From Candidatus Poribacteria bacterium (GTDB taxonomy: Bacteria; Poribacteria; WGA-4E; WGA-3G), in the NCBI GenBank assembly GCA_022827625.1, contig JAJEIE010000008.1, positions 215,537-279,536 on the forward strand: 64,000 nucleotides of DNA. Reading direction: 5' to 3'. The translations under genes and the position numbers were made by a program. The notes under the pieces are model-generated. The model made no database searches and had not been told where the DNA came from. It saw only the letters and a list, made by a program, of their open reading frames with translations. Of the stretch, positions 44,702-53,991 are shown piece after piece. How positions within the stretch are numbered: the stretch's first letter is position 1; the number at the start of each line of letters is the position of its first letter.

Positions 44702-45670
44702 TCAAACAACTAATGCGACAGCAGCGAGGTCGCCTAACGCTTCACCTAATTGCGCCGGTGCTATCTTAACGGCTTCGGCAGGACGCGTCATCGCAAATTC
44801 TGAAACCGTCTTCCGAATTGGGTTGAGGAGAAGATCCCCAGCGGCAACCGCAATCGTTCCCAATAAAACGATGTCGGGATTCAAAATGTTTACCAAATTT
44901 GCGATCCCCCAACCCATGTAATACGCAGTCTCCTCAACCAGGTGCAGTGCCAAGGCATCCCCATGACGCGCAGCCGCAAGTACGTGTTCCGATCTGATAT
45001 CCTCGACACGTCCACCAGCAAGGTCTAAGAGTGTTGTTGCTGATGCCTTCTCATTTCGAACAGCCGCTTGGGCGCGACGCGCAATAGCCGGACCTGAGCA
45101 AAGTGCTTCGAGGCATCCACGTTTGCCACACCCACAAAGCGGTCCGTCTGGTAGCAATATCTGATGCCCGACTTCTCCGGCACTGTCGTTAGCACCGTGA
45201 TAGACCTGTCCATCAAGCACAATACCGCCGCCGATCCCTGTGCTCATCGTCATATAGAGAACGGCGTTATAACCGCGTCCACCGCCGAATCTGTATTCTG
45301 CAAGTGCGCTCGCATTGGCGTCGTTCTCAATAGTCACGGGAATCTCGAACTCGGATTCCAATTGCGATTTCAGCGGTAGTGCGTCCCATCCGGGCAAATT
45401 CGGTGGTGAATAGACGATCCCAGTCTCAGTATCCAATGGACCGCCACAACTTACCCCGATCGCTGAAATCGCTGTTGGTTCTAAACCTGCTAATTCGATA
45501 GTCTCGTGAACCATATCAAATAGCAGTTGGAGGGCATATTCTGGACCTCTTTCGGCAAGTGTCGGTTTACGGACTTTATTAAGGATATTCCCGGCTGTAT
45601 CAGCGACGACAGTGGCGAGTTTCGTTCCGCCGATGTCAACCCCGACGACGTGTTTCTTCATGCGTCTCAC
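44702..45670 (-). CDS. ROK-family sugar kinase
   Basis: 322 residues. ATP motif VVGVDIGGTKLATVV, ENDANASALAEYRFG with the catalytic Asp, and the ROK zinc motif CGCGKRGCLEALCSG preceded by GEVGHQILL. Probably phosphorylates glucose or an N-acetylhexosamine. It starts GTG (45670) at the FGGY stop; an ATG 9 bp later is also possible. Confidence 0.88.
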   Translation of the reverse strand: MRRMKKHVVGVDIGGTKLATVVADTAGNILNKVRKPTLAERGPEYALQLLFDMVHETIELAGLEPTAISAIGVSCGGPLDTETGIVYSPPNLPGWDALPLKSQLESEFEIPVTIENDANASALAEYRFGGGRGYNAVLYMTMSTGIGGGIVLDGQVYHGANDSAGEVGHQILLPDGPLCGCGKRGCLEALCSGPAIARRAQAAVRNEKASATTLLDLAGGRVEDIRSEHVLAAARHGDALALHLVEETAYYMGWGIANLVNILNPDIVLLGTIAVAAGDLLLNPIRKTVSEFAMTRPAEAVKIAPAQLGEALGDLAAVALVV

Positions 45671-47175
45671 TACAATTCATAATTCAGGGCGCGTAGCGCA
45701 GGATAGATCTGTTCGTATGCCTTTAGTTTCTCGTCGTAACGCTGCGCGATCTCTTCACGTGGATAGTATACATCACGGGGCGTGACCAACTGCTCAACAG
45801 CCGTTTCAATAGAGTCGTACTTACCGATTGCTGTACCAGAGAGGATAGCGGTGCCGAGACACACTCCCTCGGATATATCGAGTGCGATTACCTTTTTCCC
45901 AAACATATCGGCTTTGAGCTGCAGCCACTTCTCAGACTTCGCACCACCACCGATGGCACGGACTTCGTTGATGACAACCCCCGCATCCTGTAGCATAGCG
46001 AGGTTCTGCTTAATTTCGTAGCTAATGCCTTCCAGAATCGCTTTGACGAGTTCACCTTTCGTTGTTGAGAGCGTCAACCCAACAATTGCGCCTTTCGATT
46101 CGAGATCGAGATATGGGGTTCCTGAACCTGTGAAGTGTGGAAGTACCATCGCTGTTCCCGGCGCATCAGGCAATTTTTCCATCAATATATCGTAGACATC
46201 GCGCCCTTCTGCCGCTGCTTGCGCGACCTCTGCTTGCGCGAGCGTGTCTCTAAACCAGCGGAGTACAACGCCACCACTGGATACAAAACCGAGTGTGACA
46301 TACAACCCGTCAACGACGTGTGGATAACAGGCGAAATTACCATCTATCATCTGCTGATTGATGACGGGTTCCGTAAAAGCCGGTGCGATACATTCAACAG
46401 TCCCGGTGGCATCCATGACCTCGCCACTCCGAATGATCCCCGATCCTAAGGCACCACACGGTTGATCGTGTCCACCTGTAACGCATACGACACCTTGCGG
46501 TAGATCGAGTGCTGCAGCGACCTTCGTGCTAACCTCACCGATGACTGTTCCCGAAGGTGCGGTATCGGGGAAAAGGGCTGCATCCACATCCGCCAGACCG
46601 AGCATCTTCTCTGACCACGATTTATTGATAATGTCAAACGCCATCGTGCGGGCAGCGAGAGAATAGTCCACAACAGGTGAAACCCCGAGTTTGAAATAGA
46701 CGAAATCCTCGAAGCCGAGGAATTTCCATACCTGTCCATAGATGTCGGGTTGGTTCCGCTGCATCCAGATAAGTTTCGCTAAGGTATGAATATCACTGAT
46801 CGGCATGCCGGTGATCTGCATCACTTCGAGCGGTGTTATGTGCTGTCGCAACTCATCACAGATGCCGGATGTGCGTGCGTCGAAAGTGGTAATGGCATTT
46901 GCTAAAATCTGTCCATCCGCGGATACCGGTGTTACGGCTTCACCTTGTGAGGCGACACTGATTGCCTCAATCGGATCGGATTTTGTTTGTGTTGCAACCT
47001 GTTGAATACCGGTCGCTATGTTTTCCCAGACGACATTCGCGTCGAGTTCTGACCAGCCGGGTTGCGGGTGGGTCAACGGATATTCGCCATACGCCTGTGC
47101 GAGGAGGGTTCCATCTTCGCGAAAAGCGATAACCTTACATCCAGTTGTTCCTACATCAATACCCAAAAGACTCAT
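45670..47175 (-). CDS. xylB: FGGY carbohydrate kinase, xylulokinase-like
   Basis: 501 residues, normal length. N-terminal GIDVGTTGCKVIAF, then GWSELDANVVWENI, CVTGGHDQPCGALGSG with the catalytic Asp, and AIGGGAKSEKWLQL. It phosphorylates a ketose such as xylulose. The window also holds two xylose-isomerase-like genes, but neither is adjacent, so the sugar is not settled. Confidence 0.83.
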   Translation of the reverse strand: MSLLGIDVGTTGCKVIAFREDGTLLAQAYGEYPLTHPQPGWSELDANVVWENIATGIQQVATQTKSDPIEAISVASQGEAVTPVSADGQILANAITTFDARTSGICDELRQHITPLEVMQITGMPISDIHTLAKLIWMQRNQPDIYGQVWKFLGFEDFVYFKLGVSPVVDYSLAARTMAFDIINKSWSEKMLGLADVDAALFPDTAPSGTVIGEVSTKVAAALDLPQGVVCVTGGHDQPCGALGSGIIRSGEVMDATGTVECIAPAFTEPVINQQMIDGNFACYPHVVDGLYVTLGFVSSGGVVLRWFRDTLAQAEVAQAAAEGRDVYDILMEKLPDAPGTAMVLPHFTGSGTPYLDLESKGAIVGLTLSTTKGELVKAILEGISYEIKQNLAMLQDAGVVINEVRAIGGGAKSEKWLQLKADMFGKKVIALDISEGVCLGTAILSGTAIGKYDSIETAVEQLVTPRDVYYPREEIAQRYDEKLKAYEQIYPALRALNYEL

Positions 47176-47201
47176 TAATTTTTTCCTTTGTCTGCTGTTG
47201 G

Positions 47202-48089
47202 TTATGTCTCTAAGCCTTCTTGGAATGCACGGAAACTCTCTGTTATGGAAGCATTTAGGTTCAACGCCTTGAGCCGGTTGAGATCGTCAATCGCTTCCAG
47301 AAGCGGCTTGAGGGCTTTGACCTCGGCGTTTGGGAAGCGTTCACTGAGAATGTTCAATGTGCTTTCAATACTCATTTGGCGCGCACCTTGTTCTATGCCT
47401 TGCGCGATGAATTCTTGACGTAGGAGTTGGTAATATCTCGATTCTTGCATGACTGCCTCCGGGATGAGTCTCTTGAAAAGTTGTGGGTCATAAACGATGC
47501 CACCAAACAGAGAGATACCACAAAGAAGGTCCCCTTGGGTCTCCTGATCGGCAGGTAGAGCGAGCGTCGCGTCAACGCAGGTTTGAATCCAATGTTCGAG
47601 AGCCATGCCTTCGGGGGGTCTCATAAGCGGTGTAAATGGCAGTAGCCCCGGTGCCTGTTGCTCCAAAATCGGTTGCCCCTCTACCTCACTGAGGCGGATA
47701 ACCTTATAGTGATTCGCATGTCCATAGCCTTCGTGTTTGTAGGCGTATCCACCCGGATCGTCGCGTCCGGCTCTGGGATGGAAATAGATAACGTGAGAAT
47801 AGACGGGCATCTGGTATTCGCCAACGAGGTATCCCTGATATTGTGCATTTCGTGCCCACATAGGTCTGTGTGTGCTTTCGCGAAGCTGCAGCTCAACGTG
47901 CAAAATCACTGTCTGTCCGTTGATCTGTGCCCACTTTGTGATGTCGGTGTGCCGGGCGACGACGAGATGTTGTTCTGTGTTAATGTCTTCACCGATTTCA
48001 ACATCGTCTTCGCCGGTAACGAAGCGCGACAGGTCTTGGGGATGATCCGTCCATAAACGTTTGCTTAGATTGTCGAAATCTTGCGCCAT
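47202..48089 (-). CDS. Rpn-type nuclease/transposase-like protein (copy 1)
   Basis: 295 residues from the ATG at 48089 with AAGGG upstream; the open frame reaches 48251 but the first part is not protein-like. A PD-(D/E)XK-like core includes ILHVELQLREST. It has EFIAQGIEQGARQMSIEST and a C-terminal region (LNILSERFPNAEVKALKPLL) shared with the gene at 53992-55110. Rpn proteins promote RecA-independent recombination. Confidence 0.75.
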   Translation of the reverse strand: MAQDFDNLSKRLWTDHPQDLSRFVTGEDDVEIGEDINTEQHLVVARHTDITKWAQINGQTVILHVELQLRESTHRPMWARNAQYQGYLVGEYQMPVYSHVIYFHPRAGRDDPGGYAYKHEGYGHANHYKVIRLSEVEGQPILEQQAPGLLPFTPLMRPPEGMALEHWIQTCVDATLALPADQETQGDLLCGISLFGGIVYDPQLFKRLIPEAVMQESRYYQLLRQEFIAQGIEQGARQMSIESTLNILSERFPNAEVKALKPLLEAIDDLNRLKALNLNASITESFRAFQEGLET

Positions 48090-48183
48090 ACTTGGAGTCG
48101 CCCTTTCTCTTCTTTGGAAACAGTATAGCACATCTACAAAGAAAAAGCACTCTTTTTTAGCCCGTCGTCTAAAATTAAGCAAG

Positions 48184-48213
48184 TTGACAAAATATACAGT
48201 TTTAAAGTAGAAT
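48184..48213 (+). promoter_or_regulatory. Promoter for the PhyH-like gene
   Basis: TTGACA, 18-nt spacer, TAGAAT, about 65 bp upstream of the ATG at 48278. Confidence 0.55.
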
Positions 48214-48277
48214 TGAGAGCAAATAACATTTTTGGGTACTCGCGCGAACATGCTGAATAGCGATAAGGAGTCTGAAT

Positions 48278-49060
48278 ATGCTAACGCAAGAACAGGTTGA
48301 TTTTTATCATGAGAATGGTTACCTCAAGGTAGATCAACTCTTTAAACCCGCAGAAACGAAAGAACTGGCATCTGAAATGGTTCGGATTATTAACAACTGG
48401 GGACAGGAAACTATCGGCTGGCCGGGACCTTGGCGTACACGCTACCTCAAAGAAGAGGATCAGCAGACAACGAAGGCTGTCTTTATGCACAACCCCCACT
48501 TCTATTCGGCTGCGTGGGGTCGGGTGATTTTCCATGAACGGCTAACGGGTGCCGTGCAGGCACTGATTGGTGATACGATTCAGTGGCACCATACCGTGCT
48601 ACATGCGAAACCGCCTGAAAAAGGGACACCGTTCCCGATGCATCAAGACTATCCGTTCTATCCACACGACGGACTCGACTTCGTTGATTGCCTCGTCCAT
48701 CTTGATGACGCTCCGTTTGAGAGCGGTGCGCTACGGGTTGTTCCCGGTAGTCATAAAGAGGGACCGCGGGAACATATTACAGGTGAAGGCACGGCACCGC
48801 ATCTGCCTACCGATAAATTCCATCCAGATTTCGTTGACTCGATTCCGGTTCCGGCAAAAGCAGGAGATGTGATCTTCTTTAGTTATTGTCTTATCCATTG
48901 GTCAGAGGTTAATCGGACGGATCAGTGGCGGAAAGCGGTTCGATTCGGATACCACAAGCCTGAAATGCGCCCCGTCGGTCGTCCTGAAGAAGAGCCTTAT
49001 AACAACATTATGGCGGGCGGATTCAAAACGAATCCAGCGTCTGAAGAAATAATGGCTTAG
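48278..49060 (+). CDS. Phytanoyl-CoA dioxygenase family protein
   Basis: 260 residues of the Fe(II)/2-oxoglutarate oxygenase superfamily. Iron ligands fit HQDYPF (His and Asp) and the distal His in YCLIHWSEVNRT; Arg in WRKAVRFGYH would hold 2-oxoglutarate. ALRVVPGSHKEGPREHI is the usual family segment. The substrate is unknown; such proteins are abundant in Poribacteria (general knowledge). Confidence 0.86.
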   Translation: MLTQEQVDFYHENGYLKVDQLFKPAETKELASEMVRIINNWGQETIGWPGPWRTRYLKEEDQQTTKAVFMHNPHFYSAAWGRVIFHERLTGAVQALIGDTIQWHHTVLHAKPPEKGTPFPMHQDYPFYPHDGLDFVDCLVHLDDAPFESGALRVVPGSHKEGPREHITGEGTAPHLPTDKFHPDFVDSIPVPAKAGDVIFFSYCLIHWSEVNRTDQWRKAVRFGYHKPEMRPVGRPEEEPYNNIMAGGFKTNPASEEIMA

Positions 49061-49073
49061 TTAGGAGCATAGA

Positions 49074-49128
49074 CTGGAAGATTGGAAGATTAGATTGGAA
49101 GGTTGGAAGGTTAGAAGATTGGATACCC
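49074..49128. repeat. TTGGAAG heptamer tandem tract
   Basis: About seven imperfect copies of a GGAAGRTT-like heptamer. Its right part forms one arm of the hairpin at 49096-49155. Confidence 0.65.
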
Positions 49129-49155
49129 AGCCTTCCAGCCTTCCATTTTCTTTTT
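49096..49155 (+). terminator. Hairpin with T-run after the PhyH-like gene
   Basis: TGGAAGGTTGGAAGG pairs with CCTTCCAGCCTTCCA (one G-T pair), followed by TTTTCTTTTT. It lies between two convergent genes. Confidence 0.65.
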
Positions 49156-49160
49156 AATCG

Positions 49161-49988
49161 TTAGCGGCGTTTCACATTGCCCCAGGTGGTCGTCAATTTA
49201 CCCCCCGGTTGAACCGCCAATCCGCCAATTGTTTTCATGGCAAGATTCATCTCATCAATGTCAATCACCCTATCCCACATATAGACCTCAGCGATCACAG
49301 CGTTTAACCATTGCCCATCCTCGCGGTGTGCGATGAATACGGGACGGTTGCCGGCTTCGCAGGGACCATTGCCATTATCAGGTGCTTGGGCGACGGGATC
49401 TTCTTCACCATTGACGTAAACGCGCACGCCTTCATCCAATAGAAACGTACCGCATTGGTGAATCCATTCACCGCCAGGTGCTGTGCCTGCCCCATGAGGT
49501 TCAGAGACACCAGAGCCTGGGCATGTCCAGACCGACATCCCTGCCCCGAAATCGTCATAAATATAGAGCGAGAATTCCCACTGTCCACCGGCACCTTTCA
49601 TGACAATCGGCTGCCGAGTCTGCCCATGGGCATCGGTCCCGACTTTCAGGACTTTGACCCACGCACAAATGGTAATGCCCTTTTTATCATCAAAGTGGGA
49701 ATCGATGTCTTTGTTTTGACCCGCCATGTCAATCATGACGAAGGTTTCCTTGCCATCAAATTCCATCACCTGTTTGAGGTCATCGTGTTTGGCATCGACC
49801 CATTTGGGTGGGGACTTACTGAGTTCTGTGTCAAAATTGTGCGGTCCGTGGTCGGCGACGCTGTTTCCTGCTCCTTCATTCAGTGGTAGATACATCCAGA
49901 GACCATCTTCGATATCCGCAGCAAACGTGAGAAAAGCCGCAGCGGAGAATACCGCTATCAGCAACGTGAAAAATATAGCCTGACGCAT
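49161..49988 (-). CDS. Secreted LamG-like (concanavalin-fold) protein
   Basis: 275 residues from the ATG at 49988 with GGAGG upstream. Signal peptide, cut after TFA. A LamG/laminin-G-like jelly-roll follows: LWMYLPLNEGAGN, ITICAWVKVL, WIHQCGTFLLDEGVRVYVNG and FIAHREDGQWLNAVIAEVYM. The C-terminal KLTTTWGNVKRR resembles the end of the lamin-tail protein at 56519-59266. Binding partner or sugar unknown. Confidence 0.8.
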   Translation of the reverse strand: MRQAIFFTLLIAVFSAAAFLTFAADIEDGLWMYLPLNEGAGNSVADHGPHNFDTELSKSPPKWVDAKHDDLKQVMEFDGKETFVMIDMAGQNKDIDSHFDDKKGITICAWVKVLKVGTDAHGQTRQPIVMKGAGGQWEFSLYIYDDFGAGMSVWTCPGSGVSEPHGAGTAPGGEWIHQCGTFLLDEGVRVYVNGEEDPVAQAPDNGNGPCEAGNRPVFIAHREDGQWLNAVIAEVYMWDRVIDIDEMNLAMKTIGGLAVQPGGKLTTTWGNVKRR

Positions 49989-50067
49989 TCTTTTTTCCTC
50001 CTTTGAAATTAAATGGAAATCGCGAGTACAACTCGCTTCTGAAAATATAGAATAGGTTAATGTGGTA

Positions 50068-50871
50068 CTATTTTTGACGCGCAACCCGCGCTTCGGCAAC
50101 CCGTAACAGGTTCCGCGTCTCGACTGCATCCGGGTTCAGTTGTAAGGCTCTCTCAAAAGCCTTAATGGCTTTAGGGTATGCGTCCTGTTTTGTATAACAT
50201 ACCCCGATTTCGTGATATGCCTTGGCGCTCATAGGATAGAGGTCTGTGATTGTCGTAAAGGCTTCCAATGCTTCTGTGAAGCGTTCTGTTTCTCGGTAGA
50301 CGTAGCCGATCTGCATCAGTGCTTCTGGAAAATCCGGTTTGAGTCCAATCGCTTTTTCAAGGGCAGGGATCGCTTCCGAGAATACGCCTTTATGTCTGTA
50401 TGCGACTCCGATCCCATAGTGGGCATGCGGTAAAGTCGCATCTCGCGTCAATGCTTTCTCGTATTCAGCGATCGCCGCGTCGAGCTGCCCTGCGAACCCA
50501 TAGGCTCTGCCTAAATCGATATAAGCCTCCGCCATATCCGGTCTCAACTGAATCACACGCTGGTACGCCGCAATTGCTTCAGCGAGTTTCCCTTGCATCA
50601 CATAGACAGTGCCTAAATTATGGTGCGCTTCAACCAACGTCGGCTTCATCTCAATAGCGCGCTGATAAGCCGATGCCGCTTCAGGGAGTCTCCCAGCGCG
50701 TTGATAAGCTGCTCCGCTGTTGTTGTAGTCCTCTGCCGAAGGTGAAGCCGTTGACTGAGCGACTGTTGTGGATGCCGGTTTCTTTTTAACGGATGTGTTC
50801 TCGTTATTTTCGCATCCACCAATGAGTGCTAAAACTATCAGAAAGATACATCCATATAAACTGAGTTTCAT
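50068..50871 (-). CDS. TPR-repeat lipoprotein
   Basis: 267 residues. Lipoprotein signal ending IGGCEN. About six 34-residue TPR units follow (YNNSGAAYQRAGRLPEAASA, AHHNLGTVYVMQGKLAEAIA, AYIDLGRAYGFAGQLDAAIA and so on). TPRs bind partner proteins. Its start overlaps the stop of the CRTAC1-like gene by 4 bp, so the two secreted proteins are likely partners. Confidence 0.86.
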   Translation of the reverse strand: MKLSLYGCIFLIVLALIGGCENNENTSVKKKPASTTVAQSTASPSAEDYNNSGAAYQRAGRLPEAASAYQRAIEMKPTLVEAHHNLGTVYVMQGKLAEAIAAYQRVIQLRPDMAEAYIDLGRAYGFAGQLDAAIAEYEKALTRDATLPHAHYGIGVAYRHKGVFSEAIPALEKAIGLKPDFPEALMQIGYVYRETERFTEALEAFTTITDLYPMSAKAYHEIGVCYTKQDAYPKAIKAFERALQLNPDAVETRNLLRVAEARVARQK

Positions 50872-52559
50872 TTTTTGGATGCCCCTTCAATCGCCTCTAT
50901 AGTTTGATTGGCTCTGAGTTCTACGTATCGGTCTACCTCACCAGAGGGCCACTGAATTTCAAGCTGCGCGACCGTCTCATTTGCGCCTAACCCGAAAGTC
51001 AATATCGTCTCGCTTTGTGAGCAATAACTACTACCCGTGCGAACCATCTGGTATTGGAGGCTATCTCCCGACTTGACTCGGACTTGTGCGCCAATACCGT
51101 CTCGATTGCTGCGAACGCCTACGGTTTTGACCCGGAGGTAGTTAAGTACAGGTTTAGTATCATTCCGCAAGAGCCACGCCCGGTTGTATTCGTCTTTAAC
51201 ACCGTTGTTGCTTACAAGAAGATCCAGATCGCCATCATTATCGTAATCGCCGTAGGCACAACCGCGCCCGACCCCTTCGCGAACGAGTCCAGCGCGCTGT
51301 GTAATATCCCGAAACGTCCCATCCTTCTGATTTTGAAAGAGAGAAGACAGCTGTGCGTAAGGGGTATGCTGCTGATAGCGAAGCACTTCGGGTTCAATGT
51401 GCCCATTAACGCAGAATAGATCAAGAGCACCATCTAAGTCGCAATCGAAAAATAAGACCCCAAACGTTAGGGAACGGTAACTTACGTTAGCAATCTCAGC
51501 AGGGTCAGCGTTATCCGTGAAATAGGAGTCGTCTGGTTTTGCATAAAAGAAGGCAGTCTTTTCGTTGCTAAAATTGCCAATAACAATTACGGTGCCGCCG
51601 TTGTTATAGACATCCGCTGCATCAATGCCCATGCTACCGCGTGCGCTGCCTGTCTCACTGAAGGCGACACCCATAACGAGGGCTTCATCGGTAAACGTGC
51701 CATCCCCGTTATTCCGATAGAGAAAATTGGGTTCAGTATCGTTAGCGACAGCGAGATCAATCCAGCCGTCACGGTTATAATCCAGCAGGGTAACACCGAG
51801 CGATTTTCCTATCGGATTGTAGAGTCCAACTTGCGCAGTGAGGTCAGCGAAGGTGCCATCCCCCCGGTTCTGATAAAACCGAGAGGACTGCCCGGTATAG
51901 ACAGTCGGCGTGCAATAGGTGCGGTGCTGTGCATTATCAATCGTCGAATTCAGTGTACACGGCAGATCCGTCTCAGGGGTCCATTCAACGTAGTTGCAAA
52001 CAAACAGATCAAGCCACCCATCGTTATCGGCATCAAAGAAAGCCGCACTTGTCGACCAGCTTGGATCTGCGACTGCTGCGAATCCGGTGACATCCGTAAA
52101 CGTTCGATCCCCGTTATTGCGAAAGAGTCGATTTTCACCGACGTTCGTGAAGTAGATGTCAGGATCGGCATCGTTGTCGTAATCCGCCACCGTTATGCCC
52201 ATCCCATACATAGGGACGTTGAGTTTCGCTGCTGCAGTAACATCGGTGAACCGTTCGCTGCCTATGTTGCGATAAAGCCGCGGCGTACTCGCTGTCTCGG
52301 AAGCCTGCCATGCCGTTCCATTTCCGAGGAGAATGTCTAAACGACCGTCAGTATCGTAATCGAGAAAGGCACACCCGGCACCCATCGTTTCAGGCATATA
52401 TCGCTCACCGGTTGCGCCGGTGAAATGCTGAAAATCGACACCAGACAGTTCGGTGACATCGGTAAATTGGACATCAGCTTCCACACGAACACACAAACAG
52501 ATGAGGACACACAAGCGCAGAAAGGTCGGCATGGGGTGTTTTTTGTAGGGTGCTGGCAA
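50868..52559 (-). CDS. CRTAC1-like FG-GAP/VCBS and ASPIC/UnbV protein
   Basis: 563 residues (or 554 from the second ATG, 52532, directly before the hydrophobic leader LRLCVLICLCVRVEA). A beta-propeller is built of calcium-binding FG-GAP units, for example DYDTDGRLDILLGNG, ADYDNDADPDIYFTNVG, DADNDGWLDLFVCNY and GDYDNDGDLDLLVSNN. The C-terminal ASPIC/UnbV domain has GIGAQVRVKSG and LEIQWPSGEVDRY. Extracellular; function unknown. Coupled to the TPR lipoprotein gene. Confidence 0.87.
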   Translation of the reverse strand: MPAPYKKHPMPTFLRLCVLICLCVRVEADVQFTDVTELSGVDFQHFTGATGERYMPETMGAGCAFLDYDTDGRLDILLGNGTAWQASETASTPRLYRNIGSERFTDVTAAAKLNVPMYGMGITVADYDNDADPDIYFTNVGENRLFRNNGDRTFTDVTGFAAVADPSWSTSAAFFDADNDGWLDLFVCNYVEWTPETDLPCTLNSTIDNAQHRTYCTPTVYTGQSSRFYQNRGDGTFADLTAQVGLYNPIGKSLGVTLLDYNRDGWIDLAVANDTEPNFLYRNNGDGTFTDEALVMGVAFSETGSARGSMGIDAADVYNNGGTVIVIGNFSNEKTAFFYAKPDDSYFTDNADPAEIANVSYRSLTFGVLFFDCDLDGALDLFCVNGHIEPEVLRYQQHTPYAQLSSLFQNQKDGTFRDITQRAGLVREGVGRGCAYGDYDNDGDLDLLVSNNGVKDEYNRAWLLRNDTKPVLNYLRVKTVGVRSNRDGIGAQVRVKSGDSLQYQMVRTGSSYCSQSETILTFGLGANETVAQLEIQWPSGEVDRYVELRANQTIEAIEGASKK

Positions 52560-52562
52560 ACA

Positions 52563-53564
52563 TTAGGCTTTGTAAAATTCAACCGTTGTGCCAGCCATAT
52601 CCTCGACCTTTTCTATCAATGCTTGACGCTCATCATCTGCCATGCCTGTGAACTTCTTGGCGATGTCAATTTTCTCTTGCATCTGCTGAGCGTTGTCCGG
52701 ACCGGTAACAAGTGTGCTCACGGGTAGGGACCAGACGAACCGAATCGCTTCGGAAACGCTGACTCTATCGGGGACGATTTTCGGATTTGCGCCGTGTTGA
52801 CCGTGCCGCGAGCCACCGAAAAATCCGCCGTTTGCGAGTGCCTTCATTCCAATCACACCGATATTGCGTTCAACGAGCGTCGGTACAACTCTCCCAATGA
52901 AACTCTCGTAACTGACATCAACGAGGTTCACCGCCAATTGACACGCATCAAAAATATCGGTACGTTCAAGCATGCGTTCGTGGGCTGCAGGACTTGAGTG
53001 CCCGGTAAACCCAATATAGCGCGTCTTCCCTGTCTCTTTTGCTTCGAGCATGACATCCAGGATACTGTTATCAAGTCGTTCGTCCACATCTGCGGGGTTC
53101 CTGATTGAATGCACCTGCCAGAGATCAAGCCGATCGGTATTCAAACGTGAGAGTGAACCTTCGAGATGTCTCCAAGCGTCTTCAGCAGTAACTGCGGTCG
53201 TTTTCGTCATAAGAAATATATCATCTCGGTATTTTGGAACAAGTAGTTTTCCCAAGCGACTTTCACTGCCACCGCGTTGATAAGATTCTGCGCTATCAAA
53301 GAAACGTACGCCGCCTTCAAGTGCGATGTCAATTGTTTTCTGTGCCTCTGCTTCAGACATCTCTCCGATATGCCATCCGCCAAGGGCGAGCATGGTTACA
53401 GCTTCGCCAGTACGTCCGAGTCTCCGTGTTGGCAGGAGGGTGCCTAAACGGTCGCTGGCAATATTAGCTTCGTCCCCTTCTGCACACGCCGATGACAGCA
53501 GAATACCTGTTGTCAAGCCTGCCATCGATTTTAAAAATCCACGTCGATCAATCATGGTTATCAC
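52563..53564 (-). CDS. Exported aldo/keto reductase
   Basis: 333 residues. A Tat-type signal (DRRGFLKSMAGLTTGILLSS) is followed by Ala-Cys, so it may also be a lipoprotein. The AKR barrel has TRRLGRTGEAVTMLALGG, FFDSAESYQRGGSESRLGK with catalytic Asp and Tyr, FLMTKTTA with Lys, and LDLWQVHSI with His. The C-terminal cysteine cluster of some relatives is absent. Substrate unknown. Confidence 0.84.
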   Translation of the reverse strand: MITMIDRRGFLKSMAGLTTGILLSSACAEGDEANIASDRLGTLLPTRRLGRTGEAVTMLALGGWHIGEMSEAEAQKTIDIALEGGVRFFDSAESYQRGGSESRLGKLLVPKYRDDIFLMTKTTAVTAEDAWRHLEGSLSRLNTDRLDLWQVHSIRNPADVDERLDNSILDVMLEAKETGKTRYIGFTGHSSPAAHERMLERTDIFDACQLAVNLVDVSYESFIGRVVPTLVERNIGVIGMKALANGGFFGGSRHGQHGANPKIVPDRVSVSEAIRFVWSLPVSTLVTGPDNAQQMQEKIDIAKKFTGMADDERQALIEKVEDMAGTTVEFYKA

Positions 53565-53617
53565 CTCCGTTATTTATATCCTAACGCATCTCAGAATTTT
53601 TGTCAACTGTTTTCTTT

Positions 53618-53676
53618 TAATTTGGATCCGGAAGCCCGAACTTGTTCGGGAAAAGTAATTTGGATCCGGAAGCCCG
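53618..53676. repeat. 21-bp direct repeat pair
   Basis: Two identical 21-bp copies with 17 bp between them, which includes the short palindrome CCCGAACTTGTTCGGG. Confidence 0.8.
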
Positions 53677-53782
53677 GATTTAGTCTGGGGAGAGACTATG
53701 GTAAACCAGATAAATAAACAGACACTATTCCCCCTTGATAAGGGGGGTTAGGGGGGTTAGCGTTTGCGCTATAATGTCCAAT

Positions 53783-53804
53783 TAATTCTAAGGTCTACCA
53801 TAAA
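53783..53804 (+). repeat. Left inverted repeat beside Rpn gene
   Basis: TAATTCTAAGGTCTACCATA then AA. It is an inverted match (19 of 22) to 55176-55197. Confidence 0.65.
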
Positions 53805-53946
53805 TAGTCTGGTTTTTGATAGGTATATGTTGACAAAAGTGTGGGAACGGAGGGACGTGAATATAGATTAACAGAAGCGATTAAAGAGTAGGAGTTGGCA
53901 ATTAGGGTAAAGTTTAGAATTATAACGCAAGTTGCCACCTATTTAT

Positions 53947-53977
53947 AGACATAGCACTCCAGCGGAGTGCTATGTCT
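53947..53977. terminator. Perfect 14-bp hairpin after the Rpn gene
   Basis: AGACATAGCACTCC-agc-GGAGTGCTATGTCT, 14 bp past the Rpn stop on the minus strand. No T-run follows. It may act as a terminator or be a repeat palindrome. Confidence 0.5.
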
Positions 53978-53991
53978 CAGGATGTAGCGGG

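Larger units (their letters stand above)
53565..53991. other. 427-bp intergenic repeat region
   Basis: No gene is seen. It holds a 21-bp direct repeat (TAATTTGGATCCGGAAGCCC, then G; 53618-53638 and 53656-53676), a CGGATTTAGTCTGGGG element (53675-53698) shared with 55256-55279, an AAGGGGGGTTAGGGGGGTTA tract near 53740-53760, a TAATTCTAAGGTCTACCATA element (53783-53804), and a perfect 14-bp hairpin (53947-53977). Confidence 0.7.

Noticed and set aside
53700..53760. GGGGGGTTAGGGGGGTTAG tract considered as telomere-like DNA
   Set aside because: Only two units, and this sort of repeat is widespread between genes in unrelated bacteria.
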